NCBI GenBank assembly: GCA_030693515.1
Contig: JAUYAK010000049.1
Span: 35,682 to 99,681, forward strand
DNA length: 64,000 bases
DNA from: Opitutaceae bacterium
GTDB taxonomy: Bacteria > Verrucomicrobiota > Verrucomicrobiia > Opitutales > Opitutaceae
Direction of reading: 5' to 3'
Below, one piece after another: positions 26,091-35,356 of this stretch (position 1 is the first letter of the stretch; each line of letters opens with the position of its first letter). The notes under the pieces were generated by a model, which was not told the origin of the DNA, searched no databases, and saw only the letters and a program-made list of their open reading frames with translations. The translations under genes and the position numbers were made by a program.

Positions 26091-28235
26091 ATGATGCTCC
26101 GCCGTCTCGCCGCCTTTTTTCTGATCAGTTGGTCCAGCCTGCCGGGCGGCGCCGCGCTGTTGAAGGCGGCAACGCCGTCGCATGTGAAGGCGGCGCTCGT
26201 CGCCGCGGAGGCGAGCGTGCAGCCGGGGCGGCCCGTCACCGTCGCGCTGCACCTCATGCACGACCTCCACTGGCACACGTATTGGTCCAATCCCGGCACG
26301 GGCCTGCCGACGACGCTCGAGTGGAAACTGCCCGCGGGCTGGAGCGCCGGCCCGATCCAGTGGCCCGCGCCGATTCTACTGAAGGACAAGCGCGGCAACA
26401 TCGTCGGCCAAGGTTACGAGGCTGAATTACTGCTGCCCGTCACGCTGACGCCGCCGGCCGACCTGAAACCCGGCGAAACGATCGAGCTGAGCGCCCGCGC
26501 CGATTGGCTGATGTGCGAGGAAATCTGCATCCCGGGCGGTGCGACCGTGACCCTGCGGCTACCCGTCACCGCCGGAGCGCCGACGTCTGATGCCACATGG
26601 GGCGAAAAAATCCGCGCCACGGTGGCGGGACTGCCGCGCGACGACGCGGCCTGGACCGCCCGCGCGGTGCGGACGGGCAAGAGCGTCACGCTCACGCTCA
26701 CCCCGGCGGCGACCGGAGCCGGCGAGCCGAAGGCGCCGCATTTTTTCACCGCGGATGGCTTCATCGCTTATGACCTGCCGCAAACGGCCAAGCGCGATGA
26801 CCGCGGGGCGTGGGTCCTTACGCTGCCGGTGGCGAGCGACGGACCGGCAGACACGAAGCAGCTCATCGGTGTCGTGACGGCCACCGGTGGCTGGCTGCCG
26901 GGCGGAGCGCTGCGCGGTCTGAGCGTGGCGGCCGACCTCGCCGCCGGAGCCGGCGGCGCGGCCGCGACCGCAAAGGCTGGCGCGAGCGGTGGCGCGGAAG
27001 CCCCGGGCCTCGCTACAGCCAGTCTGCCGAGCACGCTGGCGCTCGCGTTTCTTGGCGGGCTGATCCTGAACCTCATGCCCTGCGTGTTTCCGGTGCTTGG
27101 CATCAAGATACTCGGGTTCGTCAATCAGGCCGGCCAGCGGCGCAGCGCGGTCGTGGTGCACGGGGTCGTGTTTACGCTTGGCGTGCTGCTTTCGTTCTGG
27201 GCGCTCGCGACGGCACTGGCGGTCCTCCGCGCGGGCGGGGATCAGCTCGGCTGGGGGTTTCAGCTGCAATCGCCGGCGTTTGTTTACGCGGTGGCGGTGC
27301 TGATGCTGGTGTTTGCGCTCAACCTGAGCGGAGTCTTCGAGTTCGGGCTGCGGGCGACGGCCGTAGGCGGAAAACTGCAGTCCAAGGACGGCTACGCCGG
27401 TTCGTTTTTCACCGGTATCCTCGCGACGGTGGTGGCGACGCCGTGCAGCGCACCGTTTCTCGCGCCGGCGCTGGGCACGGCACTGGCCGTCTCGACCGTG
27501 GAATCGTTCGTGATCTTCACCGCCATCGCCCTCGGGCTCTCCGCGCCGTATCTGCTGCTGTCGATTTTCCCGCGAGCCGTGAAGGTGCTGCCGCGACCGG
27601 GCGCGTGGATGGAGACGTTCAAGCAGTTCATGGCTTTTCCGCTCTATGCCACCGTGGGGGCGCTCGTCTGGGTGCTCGCGGCTCAGTTGAGCGAGGATGG
27701 TTTTCTCATGGCGCTGCTCAGCCTCGTGCTCATCGCGATGGCGGTGTGGGTGTATGGCCGCTGGGCCAAGCCGGGGGCAGCGCGGAAACGCGTGCGGTTC
27801 GGCGTGGCCGGGCTCGTGGTGGTGGGGGCGCTGGGCCTGTGGCTGGGATGGCCGCGCGCTGCCATCGCGGCTGGCTCGGGTGCGGGCGGCGTGCCGGCCG
27901 TTGTCTGGGAGCCGTGGAGCCCGGAGGCGGTCGCAAAATATCGCGCCGAAGGCCGCATCGTTTACGTGGACTTCACCGCGCGCTGGTGCGCGACCTGCCA
28001 GACGAACAAGAAACTCGTTTTCGGCTCGGAGGACGTGCTGCGGACACTGGCCGAAAAGAAGGTCGTCACCCTAAAAGCCGATTGGACCAACCAGGACCCG
28101 CGCATCACGGCGGAGCTGGCGCGCTACGGTCGGTCAGCCGTGCCCTTCAACCTAGTGTGGATGCCCGGGCAGGACACCCCTGCAATTTTGCCTGAAATCC
28201 TCACGCCCGGCATCGTAGTGGACGCGTTGCGATAG
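26091..28235 (+). CDS. dsbD: DsbD/ScsB-like thiol:disulfide interchange protein
   Basis: 714 residues. It carries electrons from cytoplasmic thioredoxin to the periplasm. In order: signal peptide, DsbC-like alpha domain with WLMCEEICIPG, eight-helix DsbD membrane core with LNLMPCVFPVLGIKIL and VATPCSAPFLAPAL, and a C-terminal thioredoxin domain with VDFTARWCATCQTNK (CATC at 633-636). Length and order fit ScsB/DsbD from Gram-negatives. The ATG at 26091 gives the signal peptide. The likely periplasmic partner is the thioredoxin-fold protein at 20263. Confidence 0.9.
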   Translation: MMLRRLAAFFLISWSSLPGGAALLKAATPSHVKAALVAAEASVQPGRPVTVALHLMHDLHWHTYWSNPGTGLPTTLEWKLPAGWSAGPIQWPAPILLKDKRGNIVGQGYEAELLLPVTLTPPADLKPGETIELSARADWLMCEEICIPGGATVTLRLPVTAGAPTSDATWGEKIRATVAGLPRDDAAWTARAVRTGKSVTLTLTPAATGAGEPKAPHFFTADGFIAYDLPQTAKRDDRGAWVLTLPVASDGPADTKQLIGVVTATGGWLPGGALRGLSVAADLAAGAGGAAATAKAGASGGAEAPGLATASLPSTLALAFLGGLILNLMPCVFPVLGIKILGFVNQAGQRRSAVVVHGVVFTLGVLLSFWALATALAVLRAGGDQLGWGFQLQSPAFVYAVAVLMLVFALNLSGVFEFGLRATAVGGKLQSKDGYAGSFFTGILATVVATPCSAPFLAPALGTALAVSTVESFVIFTAIALGLSAPYLLLSIFPRAVKVLPRPGAWMETFKQFMAFPLYATVGALVWVLAAQLSEDGFLMALLSLVLIAMAVWVYGRWAKPGAARKRVRFGVAGLVVVGALGLWLGWPRAAIAAGSGAGGVPAVVWEPWSPEAVAKYRAEGRIVYVDFTARWCATCQTNKKLVFGSEDVLRTLAEKKVVTLKADWTNQDPRITAELARYGRSAVPFNLVWMPGQDTPAILPEILTPGIVVDALR

Positions 28236-28507
28236 GCCCTATTCACCGTAGATACGGGTTCAGGTAGCAAACCGAGGTCAGCGCGTGCGAAGGAACCCAT
28301 TGAATAAGCCCATTTGCTTCTACTCTACAAATCCTCCAAAACGTGCAAAACGTCGGAAAATATTACATTTTCTAGGGTTTTTAACCCAGATTAAAATTAC
28401 CAATTAATTTCATTAAATACTATTATTCAATTTTTAATGTATTATTTTAAGCTATTGGCATGATTGCTGGTAAATGAACTGTTAGTCGCAGTAACCAACA
28501 ACATCCA
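28236..28507 (+). promoter_or_regulatory. AT-rich leader of the VPDSG-CTERM gene
   Basis: About 190 bp (28310-28500) are far richer in A and T than anything else in the window. A short palindrome, GGGTTTTTAACCC, lies near 28375. Poly-A/T tracts continue to about 50 bp before the start codon. No clean -35/-10 pair can be fixed by eye. It probably holds the promoter and binding sites of a regulator or nucleoid protein for the exported protein that follows. Confidence 0.4.
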
Positions 28508-29179
28508 ATGAAACTCAACACACTCTTCAGCAGTGCAGTTCTCGCCCTCGGGCTCGGTAGCGTCGCGCACGCCGCCACGTTCACTTACAATTTCACCACC
28601 ACGGGCGGCAACGTCACCTCGACGTCTCCCGTCGGCACGCCGGCCGGGGCCCCGTCGCTCACCGTGACGCCGGCCTACTACACTGGCAGCTCGGTTCTCA
28701 CCTCTGGTGCCACCATCACCCAAAACGGAAGCTATGGCTACGGCGTCAACAACGGCCAAGGTGACAACAGCCACGCCATCGACAACAGCGGCTACAAGGA
28801 CATGCTCTTGTTCTCGTTCAGCGCGTCTGTCTCGTTCTCCAACCTGACCTTGGGGTGGATGAATGACGATACCGACTTCCGCTATTGGGTGGGTGGTTCT
28901 GGTGCGACGGCGTCCTCGCTTTTCGGCACGGGTTCCGGTGGCACGACGGTGAACAACTCCTCCATCAACACCCCCATCAGCCTCAGTGGCACTGGTTTCA
29001 CGCTCTTGGTCGCCGCACGCCCTGATCAAGACAATGACGCTTTCAAGATCAAGCAGCTCGTCGTGAGCTACACCACGCCTCCCGGCACCACCGGCGTGCC
29101 GGACTCCGGTGCGACGCTCATCCTCCTCGGCCTCGGCCTCCTCGGTCTCGCGGGTCTGAAGCGCCGGATGGCCGCCTAA
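28508..29179 (+). CDS. VPDSG-CTERM sorting-signal exoprotein
   Basis: 223 residues. Signal peptide (MKLNTLFSSAVLALGLGSVA), then a Gly/Ser/Thr-rich, low-Cys beta domain, and at the C-terminus VPDSGATLILLGLGLLGLAG followed by KRR. This tripartite end (VPDSG motif, hydrophobic helix, basic tail) is the verrucomicrobial variant of PEP-CTERM and is recognised by exosortase. The protein is therefore exported, processed and probably placed in the surface or matrix. No exosortase gene is in the window. The gene has its own AT-rich leader and a strong terminator, so it is monocistronic. Confidence 0.92.
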   Translation: MKLNTLFSSAVLALGLGSVAHAATFTYNFTTTGGNVTSTSPVGTPAGAPSLTVTPAYYTGSSVLTSGATITQNGSYGYGVNNGQGDNSHAIDNSGYKDMLLFSFSASVSFSNLTLGWMNDDTDFRYWVGGSGATASSLFGTGSGGTTVNNSSINTPISLSGTGFTLLVAARPDQDNDAFKIKQLVVSYTTPPGTTGVPDSGATLILLGLGLLGLAGLKRRMAA

Positions 29180-29202
29180 GCGTTTCCCTGACATTACGCC
29201 CA

Positions 29203-29237
29203 AGCGCCGGATGCTCACTGCATCCGGCGCTTTTTTT
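29203..29237 (+). terminator. Rho-independent terminator
   Basis: An 11-bp perfect stem (AGCGCCGGATG / CATCCGGCGCT) with a 7-base loop is followed by seven T residues. It lies 23 bp after the stop of the VPDSG-CTERM gene. It is the only textbook intrinsic terminator seen in the window. Confidence 0.93.
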
Positions 29238-29325
29238 GGGCCAGATTCATCGTCAGCAGCTCGGCGCCGTCTCGATTCGCCCGCCACCATTTGACCCGCC
29301 GGACCCCAAGCCCCACGCTGCGGCC

Positions 29326-31455
29326 GTGCTCTCCGACGCCTTTGCCGGCCTGCAAAAACTCCTCCTGCCCGACCGGTGGCAGGCGCAGGCCTTGGCGGCA
29401 CTGCGCGAGGGGCACGATGTAGTGGTCGATGCCCCCACCGGCGCGGGCAAGACCTACATTTTCGAGCGCTGGGCCGAGCAGGGCGGCTTCGCGCGCGGCG
29501 CACTCTTCACCGTCCCCACCCGCGCCCTCGCCAACGACAAATTCGCCGAGTGGCGCGCCCGCGGCTGGGAGGTCGGGATCGTCACGGGTGATGTCAGCCA
29601 CCGCCCCGAGGCCCCGGTCGTCGTCGCCACCCTGGAGGCCGTGCAGGGCCGTATCGCCGACGCCACCCGCTCTCTCTCGCCCTCGCGCCTAGCGTCTCCC
29701 GGCGCCGCGTCCCACCCCGCGCCGGCCGAGCGCCCCGCTTTTCAGCTGCTGGTCGTGGACGAATACCACTGGCTCGCCGATCCCCACCGCGGCAACCACT
29801 ACGAAGGCGTCCTGCTCTCCGCGCCACCCGGCCTGCAACTCCTCCTACTCTCCGGCGCCGTCGCCAATCCCGCCGATGTCGCCGCCTGGCTCCACCGTCT
29901 CGGCCGCCGCGCCACGGTGATCCAGCATCGGGAGCGGCCGGTGCCACTCGAGGAAGTCGAGGCCGACGATCTCGTGCGCGGGCTGCCGCGCTGCATCGAA
30001 GGCTTCTGGGCCCGGCGCGTCGCGGGCGCGCTGCGCGACAACCTCGGCCCGGTCCTCGTCTTTGCGCCGCACCGGGCCGACGCGGAGCGCCTCGCGCGGC
30101 AGTTCGCCCGCGAGCTGCCGCTCGCCGATCCCCTCACGCTCACACCGGAGCAGGAGCAGCTCGCCGGCCCGCTCGTGGCCAAGCTGCTCCGCGCCCGCGT
30201 GGCCTTCCATCACAGCGGCCTCAGCTACGCGCAGCGCGCCGGGCTCGTCGAACCCCTCGCCAAGGCCGGCCAGCTCCGCGCCGTGGTCGCCACCCTTGGC
30301 CTCAGCGCCGGCATCAACTTTTCCCTCCGCTCGGTCCTCATCACCGCCGGCAGCTACCGCCACGACCACCTCGAACGCGAAATCGCGCCGCACGATCTCC
30401 TCCAGATGATCGGGCGCGCCGGCCGCCGCGGTCTTGATGATCACGGCTACGTGCTCGTGAGCACCGATACGCCCCGGCTGCGGCGCGCCGCCCCGCTCCG
30501 GCTCAAGCGCGCCGCCCCCCTGCCGTGGGCCTTCTTCCTCCGTCAACTCCGCGCGGGCGAGTCCACGGCCGCCGAACTCGCGCGCGGTGCGGCCGGCCGG
30601 TTTTTCACCGAGGCACCCGTGCCGCTCGGCGCCGAAATCACCTCGCACCTCGATCCGGCCACTCTGCCCTGTGGCGAACACACCGACACCGGCCGCGCCC
30701 GGCTCGTCCGCCGCGAGCGCCAGCCCTTCGCCGGCTGCGCCGCCTGCGCGCTCCGGGCCGATTGCCTCGCGCTCTCCCCGGAAGCCACGCTCCTCTGGCA
30801 GTGGCAACGCACCGGCGTGCTCGACCGCCGCCTCGCGCTCACGGTGCGCGGCGAGATGGTCTCGTTTTTTCTCGGCCCCGAGGGGCTCGCGCTCGCCGCC
30901 GCGCTGGAGGACCGCCGCTATCCGATCGACGATGTGCTCTTCGATGCCGCCAACCTCTACGGCGGCGAACGCTTCTGCGGCACCAATCCGCGCTGGCTCG
31001 GCCGCCTCGCCGAGGTCTGCGCGCGCGCCTACCGCCGTCTCACCATCGAGGGCTGGCTGCAGGAGGGCGTGCCCCTGCACTACGGCTCCGGCGCAGGCGA
31101 GGCCGTGCGCGCCCTCGTCGCCGAGGGCGCCCGCACTCGCGAGGTGCTCGCCGAGATCGAGACGGCCGGCCGCGGCGATCTCGACCGGCTGCTGACCGAA
31201 TGGCGCAGCCTGCTCAAGCAAGTCGCCGCCGCCGGCCCGCTCCTCGGCGACGGCGCGCCGATGACCGGCCGCGATCACTTCATCGCCGAGCGCTGGGACG
31301 AGCTGCGCACGCTGGCGCGCCACTGGCTCGGCGAGTCCCGCCCCGACGCCCTGCCCACCCTGCCCCCGCTGACCGCCGACCAACGGCGGACCATCAACCA
31401 CAGCGTGCTGCGGCCCGCGCGGGTGTCGCCGCCCGGCCGGCCGCAACCGGTGTGA
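29326..31455 (+). CDS. Ski2-like DEAD/DEAH-box helicase
   Basis: 709 residues from a GTG at 29326; the longer open frame would begin inside the terminator stem and is unlikely. Motifs: Walker A APTGAGKTYIF (~36-46), Ia TVPTRALANDK, DEAH-like VVDEYHWL, VFAPHRADAERLA, GLSAGINF and QMIGRAGRRG (motif VI). This order fits Ski2/Mtr4/Hel308 helicases, acting on RNA or DNA. A Cys cluster follows near 450-490 (LPCGEHTDT, then CAACALRADC), which could bind zinc or an iron-sulfur centre. There is no neighbour with an obvious shared role. Confidence 0.82.
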   Translation: MLSDAFAGLQKLLLPDRWQAQALAALREGHDVVVDAPTGAGKTYIFERWAEQGGFARGALFTVPTRALANDKFAEWRARGWEVGIVTGDVSHRPEAPVVVATLEAVQGRIADATRSLSPSRLASPGAASHPAPAERPAFQLLVVDEYHWLADPHRGNHYEGVLLSAPPGLQLLLLSGAVANPADVAAWLHRLGRRATVIQHRERPVPLEEVEADDLVRGLPRCIEGFWARRVAGALRDNLGPVLVFAPHRADAERLARQFARELPLADPLTLTPEQEQLAGPLVAKLLRARVAFHHSGLSYAQRAGLVEPLAKAGQLRAVVATLGLSAGINFSLRSVLITAGSYRHDHLEREIAPHDLLQMIGRAGRRGLDDHGYVLVSTDTPRLRRAAPLRLKRAAPLPWAFFLRQLRAGESTAAELARGAAGRFFTEAPVPLGAEITSHLDPATLPCGEHTDTGRARLVRRERQPFAGCAACALRADCLALSPEATLLWQWQRTGVLDRRLALTVRGEMVSFFLGPEGLALAAALEDRRYPIDDVLFDAANLYGGERFCGTNPRWLGRLAEVCARAYRRLTIEGWLQEGVPLHYGSGAGEAVRALVAEGARTREVLAEIETAGRGDLDRLLTEWRSLLKQVAAAGPLLGDGAPMTGRDHFIAERWDELRTLARHWLGESRPDALPTLPPLTADQRRTINHSVLRPARVSPPGRPQPV

Positions 31456-31461
31456 GGCGCC

Positions 31462-32094
31462 TCAGTGCCCCCCGCCGCTCCACGCGGCAAACCCCGCCTC
31501 ACCCAGCACCGCGCGGATTCGCGCCTCCGTTTCCCGCCGGGCCCGTTCCCGCTCCGCGAGCGCTTCCACGCCCAGCTCGAGGGCAAACGCATACTTCAAG
31601 TCGAACGCCCGCTGCGCCCGAAACACCGCCCGCCGCTGCGCCTCGCTCGCTCCCGTGCCCGCGAGCCGCTGGGTGACGCGCACGCCCGTCGTCGATTCCC
31701 GCAGCTCGAACTCCTCCAGCTCGGCCGCGTCGAGCACTCGCGCGAGGTCCGCGTGCAGCTCGTTCTCCAGCAGCGCCAGCTGCCGCAGCAGCACCTTCGC
31801 ATCCGCGACCGTCGCCGCTTCGGTTGCGGCCAATTCGCCCGCCACCCGCCGCCGCAGCTCCTCGTAATCCCGCCGGATGGCGTCCACGCGCGCGGACTTT
31901 TCCAAGGCTGACAACGCGTGCGGCACCGCGATCCGCTCCGGTTGCTCCGCCCGCACCACCGGTCCGCGCGCGGGCCCGGGCGCCGACACCGGCCCGACCA
32001 CCACCCCGGCCTCCGCCGTCGCCGGCCTTTGGTAGAGCACGACGAAACTCACGATCAACCCCACCACCCCCACGATGATCGCGAGCCGCTTCAT
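31462..32094 (-). CDS. Membrane-anchored helical hypothetical protein
   Basis: 210 residues. One N-terminal membrane helix (LAIIVGVVGLIVSFVVLYQ), a Pro/Val linker and a long charged helical region. The segment EEFELRESTTGVRVTQRLAG and AVFRAQRAFDLKYAF matches LAYDLRTSTSAAAVRNRYGD and RVYALQKAFDEKYSR of the larger protein at 33924, so the two are paralogs of an envelope family. I do not know the function. Three genes separate them, with opposite orientation. Confidence 0.72.
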   Translation of the reverse strand: MKRLAIIVGVVGLIVSFVVLYQRPATAEAGVVVGPVSAPGPARGPVVRAEQPERIAVPHALSALEKSARVDAIRRDYEELRRRVAGELAATEAATVADAKVLLRQLALLENELHADLARVLDAAELEEFELRESTTGVRVTQRLAGTGASEAQRRAVFRAQRAFDLKYAFALELGVEALAERERARRETEARIRAVLGEAGFAAWSGGGH

Positions 32095-32228
32095 GCGCGC
32101 CAGCCTGCACGCCGGGCGCCGCGCCGCAATTTTTTCCCCTGCACCGGTCCGATCGCGGGGACGCTGCGCCGGTGCCGCCGCGTTTGTCGTTGCCCGGCGG
32201 GCGCACGGCCCGCAGTCCCGAGGTCCGC

Positions 32229-33113
32229 GTGTCCGCCGATCATCGCCGTTCTGTCGCCCTGCTCATCGCCGCCGCGCTCTGCTGGAGCCTGGCGGGCGTG
32301 CTGATCAAAGCCGTCGCCACGCATTGGTCCGGCCTGGCCGTCGCCAGCGGCCGCGGGCTCATCGCCGCGCTCTTCCTCATCGCGGTCCAGCGGGGGCTGC
32401 GGTGGCGCTACACCCGCGCCCAGATCGTCGGCGCGGTCGCCTACGCGGCGACCACCGTGCTGTTCTGCACCGCCACCACGCTCACGAGCGCGGCCAACGC
32501 CATCCTCCTCCAATACACCGCGCCCGTCTGGGTCGCCCTCCTCGGCGCGTGGTTCCTCGGCGAGCGCGCTACGCGGGCCGATTGGTTCACCATCGTGGCG
32601 GTGCTCGGCGGGCTCGCGCTCTTCGTGATGGACGGACTCGCCCTCGGCCATGCCGGCGGCAACACCCTCGCGCTGCTCAGCGGCCTGGCCTTCGCCTCGA
32701 TGACGATGGCGCTCCGCCACCAGAAAGACGGCTCGCCCGTGCAATCCATCATCCTCGGCAACGTGCTCGCGTTTGTCATCGGCCTGCCGTGGCTGCTCGC
32801 GGCCCCGCCGTTGCCGGCCGCAGGGTGGGCGGCGTTGCTGACGCTCGGTGTGGTCCAGCTCGGTGTGGCCTATCTGCTTTTCGTCCGCGCCATCCGGCAC
32901 GTCACGGCGCTCGAGGCCATGCTCATCCCCGTCATCGAACCGATCCTCAACCCGATTTGGGTTTTCCTGGCGTTCGGCGAAGTGCCGTCGCGCTGGGCGC
33001 TGATCGGTGGCGCGATCGTGCTGGGTGCCGTCACGCTGCGCGCCGCCGTGTCCCTGCGCGCGGCCCGGCGGATCGGGCACTTGTCGGCCAACCCGCAGTC
33101 CCACGTCCCGTGA
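32229..33113 (+). CDS. DMT/EamA-family transporter
   Basis: 294 residues, ten membrane helices in two EamA repeats (PF00892), a metabolite exporter or importer fold. Conserved features are LCWSLAGVLIKAVA in helix 1, AILLQYTAPVWVALLGAWFL in the first repeat and LEAMLIPVIEPILNPIWVFL in the second. The GTG at 32229 starts just before helix 1. The stop overlaps the GTG of the lipase-like gene by four bases (GTGA). A second DMT protein is encoded at 35357. The substrate cannot be told. Confidence 0.85.
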   Translation: MSADHRRSVALLIAAALCWSLAGVLIKAVATHWSGLAVASGRGLIAALFLIAVQRGLRWRYTRAQIVGAVAYAATTVLFCTATTLTSAANAILLQYTAPVWVALLGAWFLGERATRADWFTIVAVLGGLALFVMDGLALGHAGGNTLALLSGLAFASMTMALRHQKDGSPVQSIILGNVLAFVIGLPWLLAAPPLPAAGWAALLTLGVVQLGVAYLLFVRAIRHVTALEAMLIPVIEPILNPIWVFLAFGEVPSRWALIGGAIVLGAVTLRAAVSLRAARRIGHLSANPQSHVP

Positions 33114-33841
33114 AACCTTTTGCCCTGCTCGCGGGTTGTCTGGTGGTGCTCGTCCCTGCGCCGTCGCCCGCCGCATCCGCGCCCGTCCCGGAAACGGTCG
33201 TGCTGCTGCACGGCCTCGGCCGCACGAGTTGGTCGATGAGCGCCCTCGCCCGGGAGCTGGAGCACGCGGGTTTCCGCGTGGTCAACCCTTCCTATCCGTG
33301 GCGCACGCAAACGCTCGAACAACTCGCTTCCGAGTGGCTGCCCGCCCAACTGGCGGCGCTCCCCCCGACGCCGCGGGTGCATCTCGTCACCCACTCGATG
33401 GGCGGCCTGCTCGTGCGCGTGTGGCTGCGCGATCACAGCCCGCCGGCCCAGCTTGGCCGCGTGGTGATGCTCGCCCCGCCCAACGCCGGCAGCGAGATCC
33501 CGGATGAGTTCGGCGCCTCCGCGCCTTTCCGTTGGCTGGTCGGCCCCAACGGCCCGCGCCTCGGCACCGCCGCCGATGCGCTGCCCGCCACCCTCGGCCC
33601 CTGGCCCGCCCCGGCGATCGAGCTGGGCATCATCGCCGGCAGCGGGGCCTCTTCCGCCTCCCTCGGCGCGGCCGTGCCGGCGCCGCACGATGGCAAGGTC
33701 AGCGTCGCCTCCACCCGCCTCGCCGGCGCCCGCGACCACCGGGTGCTGCCGTTCTCGCACACGTGGATGGCGTGGCGGCGCGAGACAGCGGCCCACGTCG
33801 CGCATTTCCTGCGCCACGGGCGTTTCGTCCCGGAATCCTAG
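33110..33841 (+). CDS. Secreted lipase-like alpha/beta hydrolase
   Basis: 243 residues from a GTG at 33110 with a signal peptide (VKPFALLAGCLVVLVPAPSP). VVLLHGLGRTSWSM is the oxyanion loop, LVTHSMGGLLVR holds the nucleophile Ser, and DGKVSVASTRL and SHTWMAWR are near the expected Asp and His. This matches triacylglycerol lipase/esterase EstA-LipA-like proteins without the lid. It is translationally coupled to the DMT transporter. Confidence 0.83.
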   Translation: MKPFALLAGCLVVLVPAPSPAASAPVPETVVLLHGLGRTSWSMSALARELEHAGFRVVNPSYPWRTQTLEQLASEWLPAQLAALPPTPRVHLVTHSMGGLLVRVWLRDHSPPAQLGRVVMLAPPNAGSEIPDEFGASAPFRWLVGPNGPRLGTAADALPATLGPWPAPAIELGIIAGSGASSASLGAAVPAPHDGKVSVASTRLAGARDHRVLPFSHTWMAWRRETAAHVAHFLRHGRFVPES

Positions 33842-33923
33842 TCCGGGCTCGGCAAACCGGAAAATTTCCGCAAACAATTCCCCGCGCCCGCGACGCTCAC
33901 CCTTCACCCCTGCACCTCCTCCC

Positions 33924-35330
33924 GTGAAACCCCTCGCCCTCCTCCTCGCGGCCTCGCTCGCCGCCAACGCCGCGTTCGTCGCCGTCTTCGTCACGCAGTC
34001 TCCGTCCACCCCTTCGGTTCCCGCCGCCACCGCATCTTCCGGCGCCGGATCCTCGGGCCGCTCCACCTCGGCCGAGGCGCTGCGCTCCGCCCTCGCCAGC
34101 GGCGATGCCGCCGCGCTTGAGGCCGCCGGTCTCTCGCGCGACCTCGCCCGCGAACTCGCCCTCGGCCGCACGCTGGGCCGTCTCGCCGATCAGGCCCGTG
34201 GCAGCGCCCCGGCCGGCGACGGACGTTGGTGGACCAACCGCCACGCCGCCGCCACGCGCGAGGCGCAGGCCGCCGCCCGCCGTCAGCTCTCGGCCGCGCT
34301 CGCCGCCGCCCTCGGGATCGATCTGGGGTTGGGCGCGGACCCCGCGCAGTTCGCGTTTTTGCCCGCCGCCAAGCGCGACCAGCTCCGCCGCATCACCGAC
34401 GACTACGACGAGATGATCGCCAAGTTTTCCGCCACCGGCCTCCAGCTGCCCTCCGATCGCGAGCGCCTCCGGCTCCTCCGCGCCGAGCGCGAGCGCGACA
34501 TCGCCGCCCTGCTCTCGCCCGAGGAGAAACTCGCCTACGATCTCCGCACCTCGACCAGCGCCGCCGCCGTGCGCAACCGCTACGGCGACGCCATCGAGAG
34601 CGAGGCCGAGTTCCAACGCGTCTACGCCCTGCAAAAAGCCTTCGACGAAAAATACTCCCGCGAGGCCCTCGTCGGCCGCATCTCGCCCGAGACGCTCCGC
34701 GCCCGCTCCGAAGCCGAGCGCCAGCTCGACGCCGATCTGCGCGCCGCCGTCGGCGACGATCGCTACGCCGCCCTCCGCCGCGCCGCCGATCCCGACGTGC
34801 GCAACCTCGACAGCCTCGTCTCGCGCCTGAGCCTGCCAAGCACCGCCACCGACACTATCCTCGCCGCGCGCGACACCTACGCCGCCGCCTCGCAGCGCAT
34901 CAACGCCGACACCTCGCTCTCTGTCCCCGAGCGTCGCACGCAAATCCAGGCGCTCGCCGAACGCGCCAAGGCCGATGTCACGCGCACCCTCGGCACCGAA
35001 GCCGGCACCACCTACGCGCAGGTTTCCCCGTGGATCAACCACCTCTCCGGCGGGCTCGCCTATTCCACCCAGCCTCAGCCCAACTCGCCCCCCGGCATCG
35101 GCCTCGGCCAGCAGAGCGTCTTCCCCGTGCTGCCCGCGGGCGTCACCGCCACCGGCGGCACCCGCCAAGTCATCTTCAACAGCGACGCCGCCGTGGATCG
35201 CCCCATCGGCGGGCCGACCCAAATCATGACCTTCACGACCACCGACACCGTGACCACCTCCGCCGGCGGCGCGCCGGCGACGAGCGTCACCCCGCCCGCC
35301 ACTCCGACCCAACCGGCCCCGAAACCGTAG
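33924..35330 (+). CDS. Large helical envelope protein, paralog of 31462-32094
   Basis: 468 residues from a GTG at 33924, with an N-terminal signal or anchor (VKPLALLLAASLAANAAFVA). The middle is long, charged and helical, with two units of the pattern LLSPEEKLAYDLRTS...ALQKAFDEKY. A final 110 residues are Gly/Thr/Pro-rich and low in charge. The first unit matches the smaller protein at 31462. The family is common in Opitutaceae in my judgement, but its function is not known to me. Confidence 0.72.
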   Translation: MKPLALLLAASLAANAAFVAVFVTQSPSTPSVPAATASSGAGSSGRSTSAEALRSALASGDAAALEAAGLSRDLARELALGRTLGRLADQARGSAPAGDGRWWTNRHAAATREAQAAARRQLSAALAAALGIDLGLGADPAQFAFLPAAKRDQLRRITDDYDEMIAKFSATGLQLPSDRERLRLLRAERERDIAALLSPEEKLAYDLRTSTSAAAVRNRYGDAIESEAEFQRVYALQKAFDEKYSREALVGRISPETLRARSEAERQLDADLRAAVGDDRYAALRRAADPDVRNLDSLVSRLSLPSTATDTILAARDTYAAASQRINADTSLSVPERRTQIQALAERAKADVTRTLGTEAGTTYAQVSPWINHLSGGLAYSTQPQPNSPPGIGLGQQSVFPVLPAGVTATGGTRQVIFNSDAAVDRPIGGPTQIMTFTTTDTVTTSAGGAPATSVTPPATPTQPAPKP

Positions 35331-35356
35331 TCGCACCCGCTCCCCGCGCGGCCGGC

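Noticed and set aside
28455..28468. Sigma-54-like GG...GC pair (TGGCATGATTGCTG) upstream of the VPDSG gene
   Set aside because: The GG and GC are 7 bases apart rather than 10, so the spacing does not fit a -24/-12 promoter.
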